Source of the DNA: Vitis vinifera
Lineage: Eukaryota; Streptophyta; Magnoliopsida; Vitales; Vitaceae
NCBI RefSeq assembly: GCF_030704535.1
Contig: NC_081815.1
Span: 759,001-823,000 of the forward strand
Length of the DNA stretch: 64,000 nucleotides
Reading direction: 5' to 3'
Part shown: positions 31,629 through 45,175 of the stretch, one piece after another
Position numbering within the stretch: position 1 is the stretch's first letter
Layout of the letters: each line of letters opens with the position of its first letter
The notes under the pieces: generated by a model
What the model saw: the letters and a program-made list of their open reading frames with translations, nothing else
What the model was told of the DNA's origin: nothing
Databases searched by the model: none
Position numbers and translations under genes: made by a program

Positions 31629-34600
31629 CTAGCCAAAATTGATACCCTGAGCCAGTGGTAGCTCATTTCCATAATTGATTGTACTGTGGAAGGACAACAA
31701 TTATAGGTCTTTTGTCAAATCCAAAAAATGCAACATAATGATAAAATACTCGAAATATAAGAAACATACACCCGCAACAAAATCAAACGGTTAAACCAAA
31801 TTACCATGTTGAACGCCGCATGTATTGTTTCCAGGAGTCGCTTCCTGCTTCACGACCACCACCAGTTGCCTTTTCTCCCCCAAAAGCTCCACCAATCTCA
31901 GCTCCATTTGTAGGTATATTTACATTCACAATACCACAGTCACTTCCATGTGGCCTGTATAATACTCATATATGAACAAAATATTTCACAGGGACATTAA
32001 TGCACTAGATCCACCAATCCCTTATGTGTCATGACATTCAACAACTGCCTCTTCACTCACATTCCATAACAAATCGCAGTGACAGGGGATAAGAAAAATA
32101 TCTCTAGGCTCCTAAGGTAATCAGAACTAAATTTCAGGAACAGAACATATTCTCCCCACCGCTCCTGTTATCAACTACAATGATTTTTTAAAGATAGAAA
32201 CAAGGTATGCACAATATGTTACATTGGTACAAGTGTCAAAATATAAATTGGCATAAAGTTTCTAATTCACCTTCTTCAAAAAGAACTAGGATTTAAGGAC
32301 ATGTTGAGCTAAGGAGAGCCCAACAGTTTTGAAAGTCCATGTAAGTGGCCATGATATTGAGAAATCATGTTTGGGTTTTCCAAGGGCAACAGCTCCTACT
32401 CAAAGGGCATTAAAATTTAAAGCACAACAAGACTTGGATGCAAGAGGCCAAAAGAAAAATGAGTCTGATAATATGATACTTCATGCATTATGTTTTATCA
32501 AAATAATAAAACAAATCATAAATGGCCAACAAGCCATCTTAATACAATCTCACAGTACTCACCCAATCCATTTGAAGATAACTTCAGGTTTGCGAGTGAA
32601 GATTGAACTACTCAATCCTTGTGGTACAGAGTTGTTCATTTCAACTGCTTCTTCAAAAGTCTGCACAAAGAGGAGTTTCCAAACATGAAAAGATAAGTTT
32701 GATCAGGAAGAGAAATAGACCACCAAGAGGGAGGAGAGTGACATCATTAACAGACTACCTGAAATTTCATCACATAAAGAACTGGACCGAACAATTCTTC
32801 CTTAACTACAGAGGCATTTGGAGAAATCTCAACGATTGTTGGCTGCACAAAATTTCCCTCAGATTCTACAGTGGACCCACCAATCAGAATATTTCCTCCC
32901 TGAATGTCCTTGGAAGAGTTTAGATTAACAAAACCCAAGAAAAAACGACATTCTGGTAAAATAAATTCTATCAAAAATTAATCCAAGCAGCTTTGAGATT
33001 AACCAACTAGTCTATAATCATTTTACAGCTTAATCTTTTAACCAGTGTGTGTACATATATACAGGTCCTTGAAGTCCTTGAAGTCCTGCTCTGAATTTCA
33101 AGAACCAGGAGATTTGTACCTATAAATTTAAGAACTTGTTTTATGTGTTTTCTTAAAAAAAAAAGAAAGAATCTGTACTGGATAGAGTTTTTCTCATTGC
33201 AGCTTTTAAGTGAAGAATATGAAAATCTACATGCATAATGAAATGGGTACATAGCAAATAATGTTTAGAAATAATTTCACTAAAAGATTACAAATGTACA
33301 AGTACAGCAAGGTATTGAATGCTTGCAGAAAAACAGATATAAATAATAATGGGTGCATGCGTCCATGGATGCATGTCTGTATGCTTGTAGAATAGTAACT
33401 CTATTTTTCTACAAGTGAAAGATACATGCCTGAAATTTTATGATCTCAATGCCCTTCTCAAAGTTCTCCTTCGAAGCACGAGTATGCAGTGGTCCAACAA
33501 GGGTACTTTTTTCTAAAGGGTCCCCCATTTTGACTTGTTTATAGACATCAATCAGTTGATTCAATACAGTCTCATATATACTTTCATGAACTAGCTGCAT
33601 CCAAACGGACAAAAAATTGCCTGAAGAATTTGAACATCCATCTCCACACAAAAACTTATGACATTAAATATATAAAAGGAAATATATGTTACCAGCCTAC
33701 GACACGTGGTGCAGCGCTGGCCAGCCGTGCCAACAGCAGCAAACAAAACAGACCGTACTGCTAGCCCAATGTCAGCATCTTCCATGATAATGATGGCATT
33801 GTTCCCACTTAATTCAAGCAAGCATTTACCAAATCTTTGGTTGACAGCTTGTTGGACCATTAGACCCACCTATAATTGCAAATGCAGAAGATGTGTATAT
33901 GGTCATGCCCATGGAAAGAAAAACAGAACATGCAGCTTAAAAAGCAGTGTAAAGTATAAATTTGGCATGCATGTTAAATCACAAACAAATCAAAGACAAA
34001 ACTGAGTAATTCATATGGCTTTGTAGTGAGGTTTACTAATCTAAACCTTTTGATCCAATTTTCACCTCATTTCATCAGGAATGGCATATATTGGCTGGTA
34101 TTGTGCAATCCTCATAAGGTAAAATTACAATGGTTCAAAGATAGAACTATACTAATAAATCATGTGTGCAAGGCATCAGTAAGAAGGGAGAAACATAAAA
34201 TTTCTTTAATGCCTAAATCATACCCCAAAGTCATTCTGAGATGAGGCTCAGTAAGCACAGAAGACAAATATTAAAACTTGGTATCCACAAGATTTTAAAA
34301 TGTGGCGTCATCCCAAGTATTTGAGATCGACATTATCAACTACATAAATCCAATTTTACAACTTCTCATAAGTTTAACATTGACAAACCAAAAGGTCCGC
34401 ATACATTATGGTGAATAGATAAAAACTTGGCATCTCACATAGATGTAATTCCAATAGCGCACAAGTATGTAAGCAGGGTACCTTTGAACTCCCAGTGAAT
34501 GAAACCAGGGGAATGCGAGCGTCTTTTGATATGGCTTCACCAATTTCAGCACCTCCACAAAAAGAGGTGAATATTGCACCTGGCAAGTTGTTTTTCTCAA

Positions 34601-37600
34601 GAACTTCAGCCACTAGCTTTGTCACGGCAATGGTGACTAGTGGAGTTGTTGGAGCACCCTTCCTATAATGTAGGTTATGGTAAGTAGTCATTTTCTAGCA
34701 TAAAACATGTAATTCAAGGAAACAAGAGTCTTCCTTCTTATAGAAAAGGATAAAGAGAACAAAATAAGTATTCTCTATTTTACCCATTAGCAATGGGTAA
34801 CTAAAATTGTTTTGTTAGAAAAGGGAAAAAAAAAAAAAATTAGTTGGATGACTAAGTATCCATTTGGAACAAAAAATAGTCGTAACTTCTATATAGAATA
34901 TAAGAACTCTTAGAGATTTATATTGAAAATGTAATGATTTTTAAGAACTTATTAAAAATTTGAGGAATTAAAAATTTTTTGCTACATCAAATTTTAAAAA
35001 TTTTGAAAGTAATTTTTAAGTACATAAGGAAAACATATACTTTCTGTATAAGAGTTGCTACTTTTTATATAAAAGTTTATATTTCATAAAACAAAAAACA
35101 AGAAGTATATCCAAACAAAACCTGAGTTTACAATTTTTTGAACATGTATCAACACCAACCACATCCAAAGGAGCGAGTGGGGAGTATGAAAAGTCAAGAA
35201 CTCTTTAAAACATAGATGAAAAAACAAGAATAGATGTTGAACAACATCATCTGATGTCATTGTTTCCAACTTATACCTCACACAGAACTCAAGAGACAGA
35301 TATACAACTTACCACACAACACAATTACCACATACTAATGCGAGGCAGGCATTCCATCCTAAAGCACCACAGGAATAATGAAAATTATGGTCAGAAAGGG
35401 CAGCAGTATCGGTTATTTCATAAAATAGAAGACAACTTGAAATTTAAAGCAAGACTACTCATAGTACTAACTATATATAGTTCTAAAACTCAGGGAAAAC
35501 TCATATATTTCTTTCTGAATAATATACATATTTTAAACTGACAAATTAAGGATATTCATGATTCTATTCGATTTGTAATCCTACAGGCATTACCAATTCA
35601 AATAACCTACTAACATGAATACAGAAAGAAAATCCCACCTAAAGAAGGGCTGTGACAAGATATGTGCTTGGGTATGATAATTTGAAATACAATTCAAAAC
35701 CATCCTTCAAAATTAAACTCCTCCATTTATTAAAAGAAGAGAAAAGTGCACTATTTATTGTTAGTAGGAATTAACTAGATAAGTAGAACTAGCTAAGTTT
35801 GCAGGTGCTTCATGCTTACTAGCTATGACAATACTATACACCTCTACTAAATGGCATTAAGACTGATATAAAATGGGTTAATAAAGAACTATTACGTTCC
35901 CAAAGATTCTCACACAAACGATAGACATGAATTATCACGGTTTTATCATTACATGGATTGACATCAAAGGGAAAATTAAAGTTTCAAAGCTCACTCATAA
36001 TAAGCTTGTTGGTTAAAACAGGAAAAAGAACGCACCAAGGACAGCACATGGAAAGTTGAAAGCAGTAATCACACCAACTATGCCCATGGGATTCCACACC
36101 TGTGGTATGTAAGGCACATAAACTAGGAGCAATGAGAACATAAATAATGTTGACAGTGGCTTTTTAAATTATCCTAGTCCAAAACTGGGTACAGTACTGC
36201 ACCTCACACATCATATGGTCTGGACCTGTAAAAAATTGCAGATAAAAAAGGTCAAATTTAAAGTCTTGGAGATTTACTTTCTGAGTAAATATAAAGACAC
36301 CAAAAGGAAAAATAAATCATAGCTCCAGACTGTCTGAAAGCAAATCAAAGATCAGAAGTAAATTTAATCAATTTTCTGAGCTGCCTATAGAAAAGCTTTC
36401 ATATATAGTCATTAAAGAGCTGTAATAATTCTTGAAGCTTTTCACTAAGCCATCAAGAGAAACATGAAATAAGAAATGGCCAGTAATATAATGACTGAGC
36501 TCACGTTCAGAAGGTATGATGGATCCATTTATTTGTCGACTTAACCCAACAGCATAATCACACATATCAACAATTTCCTGCAAAGCAAATAAAAAATAAA
36601 AAATGGAGTTATTTGAAAATGGGAGAAAGGTAAACAAGGCCAAAAATTCATCTGAAAGATTATTGAGGTTTTTGTATGTGCTCATTCAGCTCTATGGACA
36701 CTGTAAATCATTAAAATACACTCCTGCAAGTCTTTCCAGAGTTGACCTTCTCTAGGGTACGTGACAGGGCCCATGGCAGTTCTGAAATATGAACTTATAT
36801 GTGTGACAATAAGAGTATGTTTGACAATGATTTCATAAAGCGTTTCTAATCATTTAATACTTAAAAGATAAAAAAATGTAAGTGTTACAAAAGTTAAAAA
36901 CACTTTTAAAAATCACTACCAAGGACTATAAATCCATTGGTGAAATAGGCAACCTAAGAAATACACTTTGAAAAGTGTGTAGAAGACAAGCGGAGAGTTG
37001 GACCACCTATTCCACCATTTCATAAATTCAGAATATGCTATCGATTAGCCAAATGTAAGGAACCATCCGAGCTATTGATATGTGTAGTCAAATCCAAACC
37101 ATTGAATAAAGGTAAAATGATCTGAAATGAGAGTATAAAATATGAGATCCTATTAAAAAGAAATGGGACCGGGTGTGAGTAGACGAGACTTGGGTACAAA
37201 TAAATCACATCTAGACTAAGGTATAAGCAATTGGGCCCATTTGCCATGTGGTCTTTCAGGCCACCACTTTTCTGTACGTTTCCAGCCATAGAATATTAGA
37301 ATGACCCTAAAGATGCACCAATTTGGATAAACACAGTAACTGGATAGATTTTCCTCTTACTAAAAAGCCAAAATAGGTTGAAACTTCCTTAAAAATAATA
37401 CAAATAACAGATGCGTCATCTTGTCAAGTTGGTTTTTGACTAGTTGAACATATGCAGCACAAAGTGACCAAGTAAACCCCCTCCACAAAACCTCATTTCC
37501 GGCGGATGGACATAGAACGATGGCATGGAAATGAAAATGTTTCGATTATAACGCGGAAGCAGTTAAAGAAACAGAGATTCATGCATTCACCTGAGGCTTG

Positions 37601-38230
37601 TCTTAATGCAGCACAAAAGGACAATGCCTCATGGAACACTCTCAACATCAATCTCTAGCTCGCTTGTGAGTAAAAGAAAGGTTATACCTGAACCTCTCCG
37701 ATTCCTTCAGCCAGTATTTTCCCCATCTCCAGCGACACAAGCCGACCAAGACTCCCCAATTTCGCTCTAAGCGCTTCCCCAATCTGCCTCACAATCTCAC
37801 CTCGCTTCGGCGCCGGAATCTTCAACAACAACAAAAGAAACTGTCAACAAAACCAAAACCAGCCGCAAAATTTTCGCAACGACCATGCTCAATTCCACAA
37901 ACCTTCATCCACGTCTTTGCTGCTTCACTGCAAGCCATCAGCCCCTCCTCGTAATCTTCAATAGACGCCTCCGTCACCACCGCAATCCTCTGCATCCAAA
38001 AACCGAAAATATTTTCACAAATTTCCAAAAACGAATCAATTACTCACATCTCCGTGATTCAAAGCTCCAAACCGATCGGATTCAAAGCGCGAAACCTGAT
38101 TGTTCGACGGATTCACAGAAGAGACGAGCGGGCCGCGTGCCTTCCACTCTCCGTTGATGTAACATCCAGGATTCGCCGGACCGACTCCGATCTCCGCCAG
38201 AAATTGGTACTCTTTTCTCTCGAAAGACAT
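31629..38230 (-). CDS. ALDH7B4: Aldehyde dehydrogenase family 7 (antiquitin type)
   Basis: NAD-dependent aldehyde dehydrogenase of the antiquitin class, which oxidises aminoadipate semialdehyde in lysine breakdown and other stress aldehydes. Minus-strand coding exons: 38096-38230, 37903-37989, 37688-37819, 36505-36577, 36203-36225, 36036-36099, 35313-35358, 34482-34662, 33693-33869, 33430-33594, 32759-32899, 32563-32660, 31805-31954 and 31629-31683; 1527 nt, 508 residues, the usual plant length. Catalytic Glu266 lies in LLELSGNN and nucleophile Cys300 in [10 protein letters not shown]; other motifs are [19 protein letters not shown] and [18 protein letters not shown]; the end is LAQGINFG. Intron 10 (32900-33429) uses a GC donor. 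Exon 5 has only 23 nt. The start is the ATG at 38230 ([15 protein letters not shown]). Confidence 0.95.
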
Positions 38231-40695
38231 CTCCACAACTGCGATGATTCTCTAGGATTAAGATCAAAACCTCAGATAACAAAAACACCTCAGAAATGCA
38301 ATTAAGATTGGGAACGAGAGACGATGCGATCAGAGAGAAGAACGACAAGGATTCACCGATTTAAGTAACCGGTTGAAAGGATAAAATTTGTGTGAGTGTC
38401 GCCTTCTTCCATGTTTTTATTCGACTATTTATATGGGTTTTTAAATAAAAGGTTATCTTTATAAGAAAAAAACGAAGATATATCTATCAAAATAAGGCCA
38501 AAAATAAAATTATTTGAGGTGGGCGCCACTAGGAAACCAACCCGGGAGGTATGGAGCCGCGCGTGAACTGACCATGAAGTCATGTGCACTGATGTGTCAA
38601 GTAGTGGCTGGGTATGCTTGGAGCTGTCGTGTCGCCCCGTCCAAATTGAACTTTTTTATCATTATGTACATGGGCTTTATAATGAAGGCCCACGGTGGAT
38701 CGAGCCCAACTTTGAGGGTGGGGCTCGGTAGTCCCCATCCGAAACAAAGGTTTCATTTTTGTACGTTATGAATTCAAGTTACAGCCTACTTTTAAAAAAT
38801 TTAGAAAACAATTCAAGTGTTTTTTAACGAAGCATTTGGGAGGTGCTTTTTTAAAAAGACACTTTAAAATATTTCAAATATTCCTAAAATACTCGGAATG
38901 TTTTTGCTACCCTTCTTTCTCTTTCGCTCTCTTTAATTTTTTATGAAAATCTCTCATCAACAATAGAATAATTAATATCTATTAATAATTTTGAGATTTT
39001 ATACAATTTCATCGAAAATCACTATAAGCTTATCATATAATAAATTCAATAATATCAATTTCTAATTTTTTTATATAGTCTACATTATTTCTATTTTCAT
39101 AATTATAAAACTAATTTTTTTAGTTTTTTTAACAATATAAATATTTATATATTTTTTTGTAATAATTTTTTTTGTTTATTATAATTTTTTTTTTGTAATT
39201 AATATCATTTTTAGTAATTTATTAATATTAAAAAAGTTTTTTTCGGAAGTGTTGTAGAAAAAAAACACTTGTAGTAAAAACACTTTTATTAGAAGTACAA
39301 TAAAATACTCTTGATATTCATTTGCATCATTCCTATATAATATAATAATTTAAGTTTTTGAGTTAAATTGTTAAGATCATATCAAAGCCTAGATTTTCAA
39401 TTTTTGACAATCATATCTAAAAAATCAATTAGTATTTAATGACAATAGACTCAAAAGTCAAATCTCCTTTGATGGAATGGGTGACCTATCATTGGTTTAA
39501 GAGTCAATGTTGTGTTCTTATATAAAAGCTGTTGTTAGTTTGGTATCCTATTTAAATTAAATTAATAATTTTGTTTTATTTATCTTTGCTCAAGATTTTG
39601 CATACATTGGCTATAACAACTAGAGATAGCAGTGAAATCAATCCAAAATAAAAATAAAATAAGAATGATTGAATTTATTAAAAAAAAGTGAGAATTTTAA
39701 AGGGATAATTTTATTCATCATCCTTAAATTTTTAGCTTAATACAACTAATTTGTATTAGTTTAAAAATTCGTGAAATACCCTCATTTTTTCAATTAGTGG
39801 GAAGGAAGATGAAAATATGAAATGAGAAAAATAGGAAATACATATGACGAAATTTCAAATTAATGAAGGGTAAGTGTATTTACCTAAAAACATCATGAAA
39901 GTAAATGAAATTAACCTAATTTTAAAATGAAATATTTTTTAATTACAAAAAAAGTTTACTTATATTAGATTATAGTTGTGACGTGTATTAAATTTATTAG
40001 GAATGTGAGAATTTTAAAAGGAAAATATTTTTAAATATTTTTCAGAAAGTTTACTTAGTTTTGGTTATAACTTGTTTTATATCCACAAAACCTCTCAAAA
40101 GCTTTTATGGATGGTTTTCATAAAAATTATATATCTTATAATGCAATTGAAGTTCTTGATTTATTGACTAACGATTTAATTAATTAAAAAAATCTTTAAA
40201 ATAAAAAAAAGTTATAATTGACGGATAAAAAACTGCCTATTCACCGGCCTTTTTTAAAATGTACTGTTGATGGGTTTGAAATTTGAAATTCCACGACTTA
40301 TTTAATTTTTGTTAATGTGGCTTTATATGAGTTTTGATGATTTTATTTTATTTTTTATTAAAATAATATCGGAATCTTGGTCGCTAGGAGTCATGAATTG
40401 TAAACTTCCTTGCTTTGAAGATTCCAGTTCCACTGGTGGAACTTCTTCCCAAAGTTTAAAAGAGCCTTTTTTTGAGGGGCCCAAATTAATTTCATATATT
40501 TGATTTAAGGAAAAGTTTATAGCACTCAATAGGCATCTTGTGAAAGTTGTATATTATAATCATATTATACTCTGATATTTTCACTTCTTTTAAGTTCAAA
40601 TTGGTCAAAAACATTTGAGGAATTCAAATTGGCTGGATTCATTTGATTGAGGTACTATGTTATTATTATATTATAATTACATTGTTTTTACTTAA

Positions 40696-41300
40696 TCTTG
40701 TTTATCACATTTTTCATACTTTTCTCATATTCTTCAAACTCTTAGTTATATCATTCAATCTGTTGTCATATCGATTACCTCCTTATTTTAAACGTGTCAA
40801 CTAAGATTAGATAAGAACATATCTGATTGTATAGAATTTTAAAATTTTAATCGTTGACCCCAATATAATATATATTTAAAGTATTTTCATAAATTTATAG
40901 AATTCACGTTGATTTGATATATTTGATTTAGTATATATTATTGTATGTTTCTTAAATCCGACAGTTCATGATAAATTAACATATCTTTTAAGGATTACTT
41001 TGATATATATTGATGATTTATTATTTGATATTATCTTATTTTCGTACTTTTTTCACATTCTTCAACTTTTTAGTTATGTTATTTGATATGTTGTCACATA
41101 AATCATATTCTTATATTAAATATTTTAATTAAGATTAGACAATAATATTTGTTATAACGTTGAATCTTTTGATATTATTTATTGACCCTTATATAATATA
41201 TATAACAAATATTTCCTATATTCGTATAGTTCACATTGATTTGATATATTTGATTTAGTATATATTATTCTATATTTTTTAAACCCAATCGTTAATAATA
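40696..41300. repeat. Diverged tandem duplication, two units of about 330 bp
   Basis: The stretch at 40696-40975 recurs at about 41033-41300. Matching pairs include ttgatttgatatatttgatttag at 40910 and 41236, gaccc-like stretches near 40857 and 41186, and cattcttcaa-type words near 40730 and 41063. The period is about 330 bp. Many substitutions separate the units, so the duplication is old. Confidence 0.75.
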
Positions 41301-42634
41301 TTTGATCTATTATGATATCATTTCCCAAAATTATTTTTTTAATATTAACTATGTAATTGGATTATTTAGATAAGTTACTTTCAAATTGCCTCTTATTAGA
41401 CTTAGACATGAGACGACCGGCTATAAAGGGTTGCGATCTATTTTTGTAATTTCAAATACGATCCAAATTGTTTGGTAATCTTTTTACTATTAGAATTTGA
41501 AAGTTAGTTGATTATCGGATAGCTTCGAAGGAGCCATCGCAATAATTTGATCGCTTTTCAACTGCAAGTTAATGTTTTTATGCGAGTGCTAATGTTTTTT
41601 CAAGATGATGTCGTGTCAAGAAAAGTGACGCTGCATATTGGAATGACGAAAAAAAGGGAGATATTACGGTGCACGACTTCAATCATGCTATCTAATCATT
41701 TAATAAACACGTGGATCCTAGGATGGACATATGACTCACACGTGGTGCCAGAGAAGGAAGTAGGTTGGAAATTTCAGAGTCGTACTTACTATTTTATCAT
41801 ATTCATTGAGTGTAAGTTGAGGTTTCTTTTATTTTGTTTGAGGATTAGGCTATGGACCCCATGAGGGTAGCCAACTCCCATCCCGCCTCCACCTCATTAT
41901 TACATTTTATTTTTAATATAATAATAAAATTTAAATCATATTTGGTTAATCATGACGTGTAATAAAATTTATTTTGTTGATTATAGAAATAAGATATTAT
42001 TTTTTGTTATATTTTATATTCAAATATGAAAATATTATAAAACAATTTTTATATAAATATATTAATAATAAATTAAAAGATGAAATATAATATTGCGTGA
42101 ATTATAATTTTATTATTTTCATATTTTTTAGACTAAAAAAAATATGTAAGAGAGATTTGTTCTATGATACAATATCATAATGTTATGTCATATTCCATGT
42201 GATCAGTAAAACAAACTAAGATTATATTTGACTAATAAGATATAATATGAGAAGATAAAATATCGGATAACATGTCGGAGGAGTGGTATGACATATTATA
42301 TAATGTTATAAATAAAAAAGTATTAATTAAAAAAATTATAAATTTGTGGTTACCAATTTCAAGCAAGTTTGGAACATTTTTTTATTTTTTTATAAACTAA
42401 ATATAAATAGAATATAATACATGGATATGATATTCTTAAACATCCGTATCATATTTTACCATATTTATTCTATTTTTATATGGATAAGATATGCTTAAAC
42501 ATGCATATTATATTTTATAATATCAAACTAATAAAATAGAAAATTATAAATGAATACATAAAAATTAACAAAAAAAATATATAATAATGGGGTTGGCCGC
42601 TTGAAAAAGCCATGCCATGCAGAGAAAATGAATT

Positions 42635-42638
<4 letters not shown>

Positions 42639-42689
<51 letters not shown>
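42639..42689. repeat. TA microsatellite upstream of the CCX gene
   Basis: About 25 TA dinucleotides roughly 500 bp upstream of the CCX start codon. Likely length-variable. Confidence 0.9.
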
Positions 42690-42691
<2 letters not shown>

Positions 42692-42860
42692 CAAAACCAC
42701 AGGATCAAAAAGCAGACGTGTGCCACGCGTTTGTTAGATATGCCACTATGCACGCGCTTCATCCTCGTCGATGACAAACAAGAAACTACGCAGAAGCTGC
42801 TTCTCTTGTTCACGACGTCTCCTCCGATTCCCCCTTTTTCGTCTTATTCTTCCTTCTTCT

Positions 42861-43051
42861 GTAAGCAGTTTCTGATCCTATGCAACCCACCTCTCGCTTT
42901 ACAAAGTATTCGTCTGTATTTTTTTTTTCTTTTTATTTTTTTCCTTTTATTTTTTTTATTTTTTTCTATTTGGGTTGTGAATATATTCGGATTTTGGTCA
43001 TTACGTCTTCGTCCTTGACTCTGGTTTAGAAAATAGGGGTCTGGTTTGCAG
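42861..43051 (+). other. Possible intron in the CCX 5' leader
   Basis: A donor gtaagc at 42861 follows a pyrimidine-rich leader. A T-rich tract and the acceptor tttgcag end at 43051, 123 bp before the ATG. The sequence fits a leader intron, but there is no transcript evidence. Confidence 0.4.
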
Positions 43052-43174
43052 GAATTTGAAGCCTCCTGGACCTTCCGTTTTCTCTCAAATCAGGCTTTTG
43101 ATTTCTGGGTATTATGGAACAGTGGGTGTCAGGGTGTTAATTTGGTGGGAAGTTAGGGTTAGAGGGAGCGGAAA

Positions 43175-45175
43175 ATGACAGAGTCTAGAGGCGCTTACCG
43201 CACTAGACATTCTCGATTTCGTGGAGCTTTTAATGGAATTTGTGCTTTGGTTATGTTTCTGTTCTTGTTCTTTAACCGGAGCGATTTTATGGCAAAATCG
43301 TTCGTGGTGAATTCGCCTTCGGTTCTCCATCCTCAGTGGAGATTGAGAGGCGGTTTCTACAGTAATGGGGTTGAGGTGATTCGCCGGAGAACTGCCCAAG
43401 AAAATGTTAGTTCGTCGGATTTTGATACCACTCTCGGTGATGATGACGACGAAGAAGACGGGGTGTTCCAAGGCAATTTGACGGTGAAAAATCCAAAATT
43501 CTGTGAAGAGTTGTTAGAACATAAGGGTTACCGGAGCCGGTGTGAGTACTTGATTGCCCATCCTGACTGTAACTCCGGCGGAATTTTCAATTACATTATG
43601 TTCTTCTACTGTAACTGCGAGTCAATCAGCTTTTTGGGGTATTTGTTATTGGGAATTTGGCTCGTGACTCTGTTCTATATGCTGGGCAACACTGCAGCAG
43701 ACTACTTCTGTTGCTCTTTAGAGAAGCTTTCAAGTCTCCTGAAGCTTCCGCCCACTGTTGCAGGGGTTACTCTCCTCCCACTGGGGAATGGGGCCCCCGA
43801 TGTGTTTGCCAGCATTGCTGCTTTCATGGGGAAAAATTCAGGTGAAGTGGGGCTCAACAGTGTGTTGGGTGGAGCGGTCTTTGTTACCTGCATTGTTGTG
43901 GGGGCTGTTTCTCTTGGGGTTGCAGACAAGAGGGTTCAGATAGATAAGAAATGCTTTGTCAGAGATATGTGCTTTTTTCTATTCACTCTCTTGTCCCTTG
44001 GTATTGTTTTGCTTGTTGGTGAGGTGAGTGTTGGAGGGGCAATTGCCTTTGTTTCAATCTATATTGTATATGTTTTCTTTGTTGCTGCAAATGAGATTTT
44101 GAGGAAACATGCCAGGAGCTTGAGGTTGGATGCTGTAACCCCATTGCTTCCGGTCACAGCATTTATTTTCTCCCATGGAAATGATGAGAATGATTCAGTT
44201 TACACCTCATTGCTCGAGTCTGACTCTGAAAATGATGTGCCGCATCTCCAAACCAAGCTGCCCCAGTGGATGTGGGCTTCCCATATGGCAATTTACTCGA
44301 ACCAATCTCTGAAGTCTGGTGTAGAAGAGAATTCAAAGCCTGTCTGGGGTTGGAACGATGGGGACACGATGAACAACAACCCATACTTCTCTTGCTCTAG
44401 ATTATGCTCATTTCTAGAGATGCCATTGATCCTGCCACGGCGACTGACAATCCCTATAGTTGAAGAGGAGCGGTGGTCGAAGGGGTATGCTGTGGCCAGT
44501 GTCACATTGGCCCCCATTCTTCTTGCATTTCTATGGAACACCCAAGATAGCCCATCTGTTTTGAGTGGAGGAATCACATATCTTATTGGTGTTGCACTTG
44601 GCGGTACCCTTGGAATTCTTGCATACCTTTACACTGTTTCTGAGGAGCCGCCTCGCAACTTCCTACTTCCATGGGTTTTTGGAGGGTTTTTTATGAGCAT
44701 AGTCTGGTTCTACATTGTTGCAAATGAGCTTGTAGCTCTGCTGGTGGCATTGGGTGTGATATTTGGAATCAACCCATCAATCCTCGCGATAACTGTACTG
44801 GCATGGGGTAACTCAATGGGTGATTTAATGTCCAATGTTGCTTTGGCAATGAATGGGGGAGATGGAGTGCAGATTGCCATGTCAGGATGCTATGCTGGTC
44901 CTATGTTCAACACACTTGCTGGCTTGGGGATCTCAATGCTGCTTGGAGCCTGGTCTAGCAGGCCTGCCTCATACATAATTCCTCGAGATGGCACCTTGTT
45001 CTGCACAATGGGGTTTCTTGTATCAGGGCTTATCTGGTCACTCATTGTGTTGCCGCGAAGCGATATGCGACCTACCAAAACATTAGGATTTGGCTTAGTT
45101 ACCATCTATTTGATATTCCTCCTAGTCAGGGTATTCACCTCTATGGGTGTCATGTCATTTGATGGTATTAGTTGA
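43175..45175 (+). CDS. CCX4: Cation/calcium exchanger (CCX, K+-dependent NCKX-like)
   Basis: A single-exon membrane antiporter of 666 residues in the plant CCX family, which moves cations such as K+, Na+, Ca2+ or Mn2+ in exchange for other ions across endomembranes. The N terminus has a hydrophobic segment (about 23-33) and an acidic stretch (DDDDEEDG, about 89-96). The two alpha-repeats are visible: [14 protein letters not shown] (about 201-214) and [22 protein letters not shown] (about 543-564), followed by the CCX-type [15 protein letters not shown]. About a dozen membrane segments flank a hydrophilic loop at about 330-430. Length fits the CCX3/CCX4 branch (about 645 residues in Arabidopsis) rather than the shorter CCX1, 2 or 5. 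The number is inferred; the family is certain. Confidence 0.93.
   Translation: MTESRGAYRTRHSRFRGAFNGICALVMFLFLFFNRSDFMAKSFVVNSPSVLHPQWRLRGGFYSNGVEVIRRRTAQENVSSSDFDTTLGDDDDEEDGVFQGNLTVKNPKFCEELLEHKGYRSRCEYLIAHPDCNSGGIFNYIMFFYCNCESISFLGYLLLGIWLVTLFYMLGNTAADYFCCSLEKLSSLLKLPPTVAGVTLLPLGNGAPDVFASIAAFMGKNSGEVGLNSVLGGAVFVTCIVVGAVSLGVADKRVQIDKKCFVRDMCFFLFTLLSLGIVLLVGEVSVGGAIAFVSIYIVYVFFVAANEILRKHARSLRLDAVTPLLPVTAFIFSHGNDENDSVYTSLLESDSENDVPHLQTKLPQWMWASHMAIYSNQSLKSGVEENSKPVWGWNDGDTMNNNPYFSCSRLCSFLEMPLILPRRLTIPIVEEERWSKGYAVASVTLAPILLAFLWNTQDSPSVLSGGITYLIGVALGGTLGILAYLYTVSEEPPRNFLLPWVFGGFFMSIVWFYIVANELVALLVALGVIFGINPSILAITVLAWGNSMGDLMSNVALAMNGGDGVQIAMSGCYAGPMFNTLAGLGISMLLGAWSSRPASYIIPRDGTLFCTMGFLVSGLIWSLIVLPRSDMRPTKTLGFGLVTIYLIFLLVRVFTSMGVMSFDGIS

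Larger units (their letters stand above)
38231..42720. other. Long AT-rich intergenic region
   Basis: Starts with the ALDH7 leader and promoter. The rest is mostly AT-rich, with a two-unit diverged tandem duplication (40696-41300) and a TA microsatellite at its end. The frame at 41547-41864 shows no family resemblance. No gene could be supported. Confidence 0.6.

Noticed and set aside
41547-41864. A 105-residue plus-strand open frame in the AT-rich desert
   Set aside because: No motif, no splice partners and AT-rich flanks; not supported as a gene.
42515-42813. Open frames with long isoleucine-tyrosine runs
   Set aside because: They are translations of the TA microsatellite.
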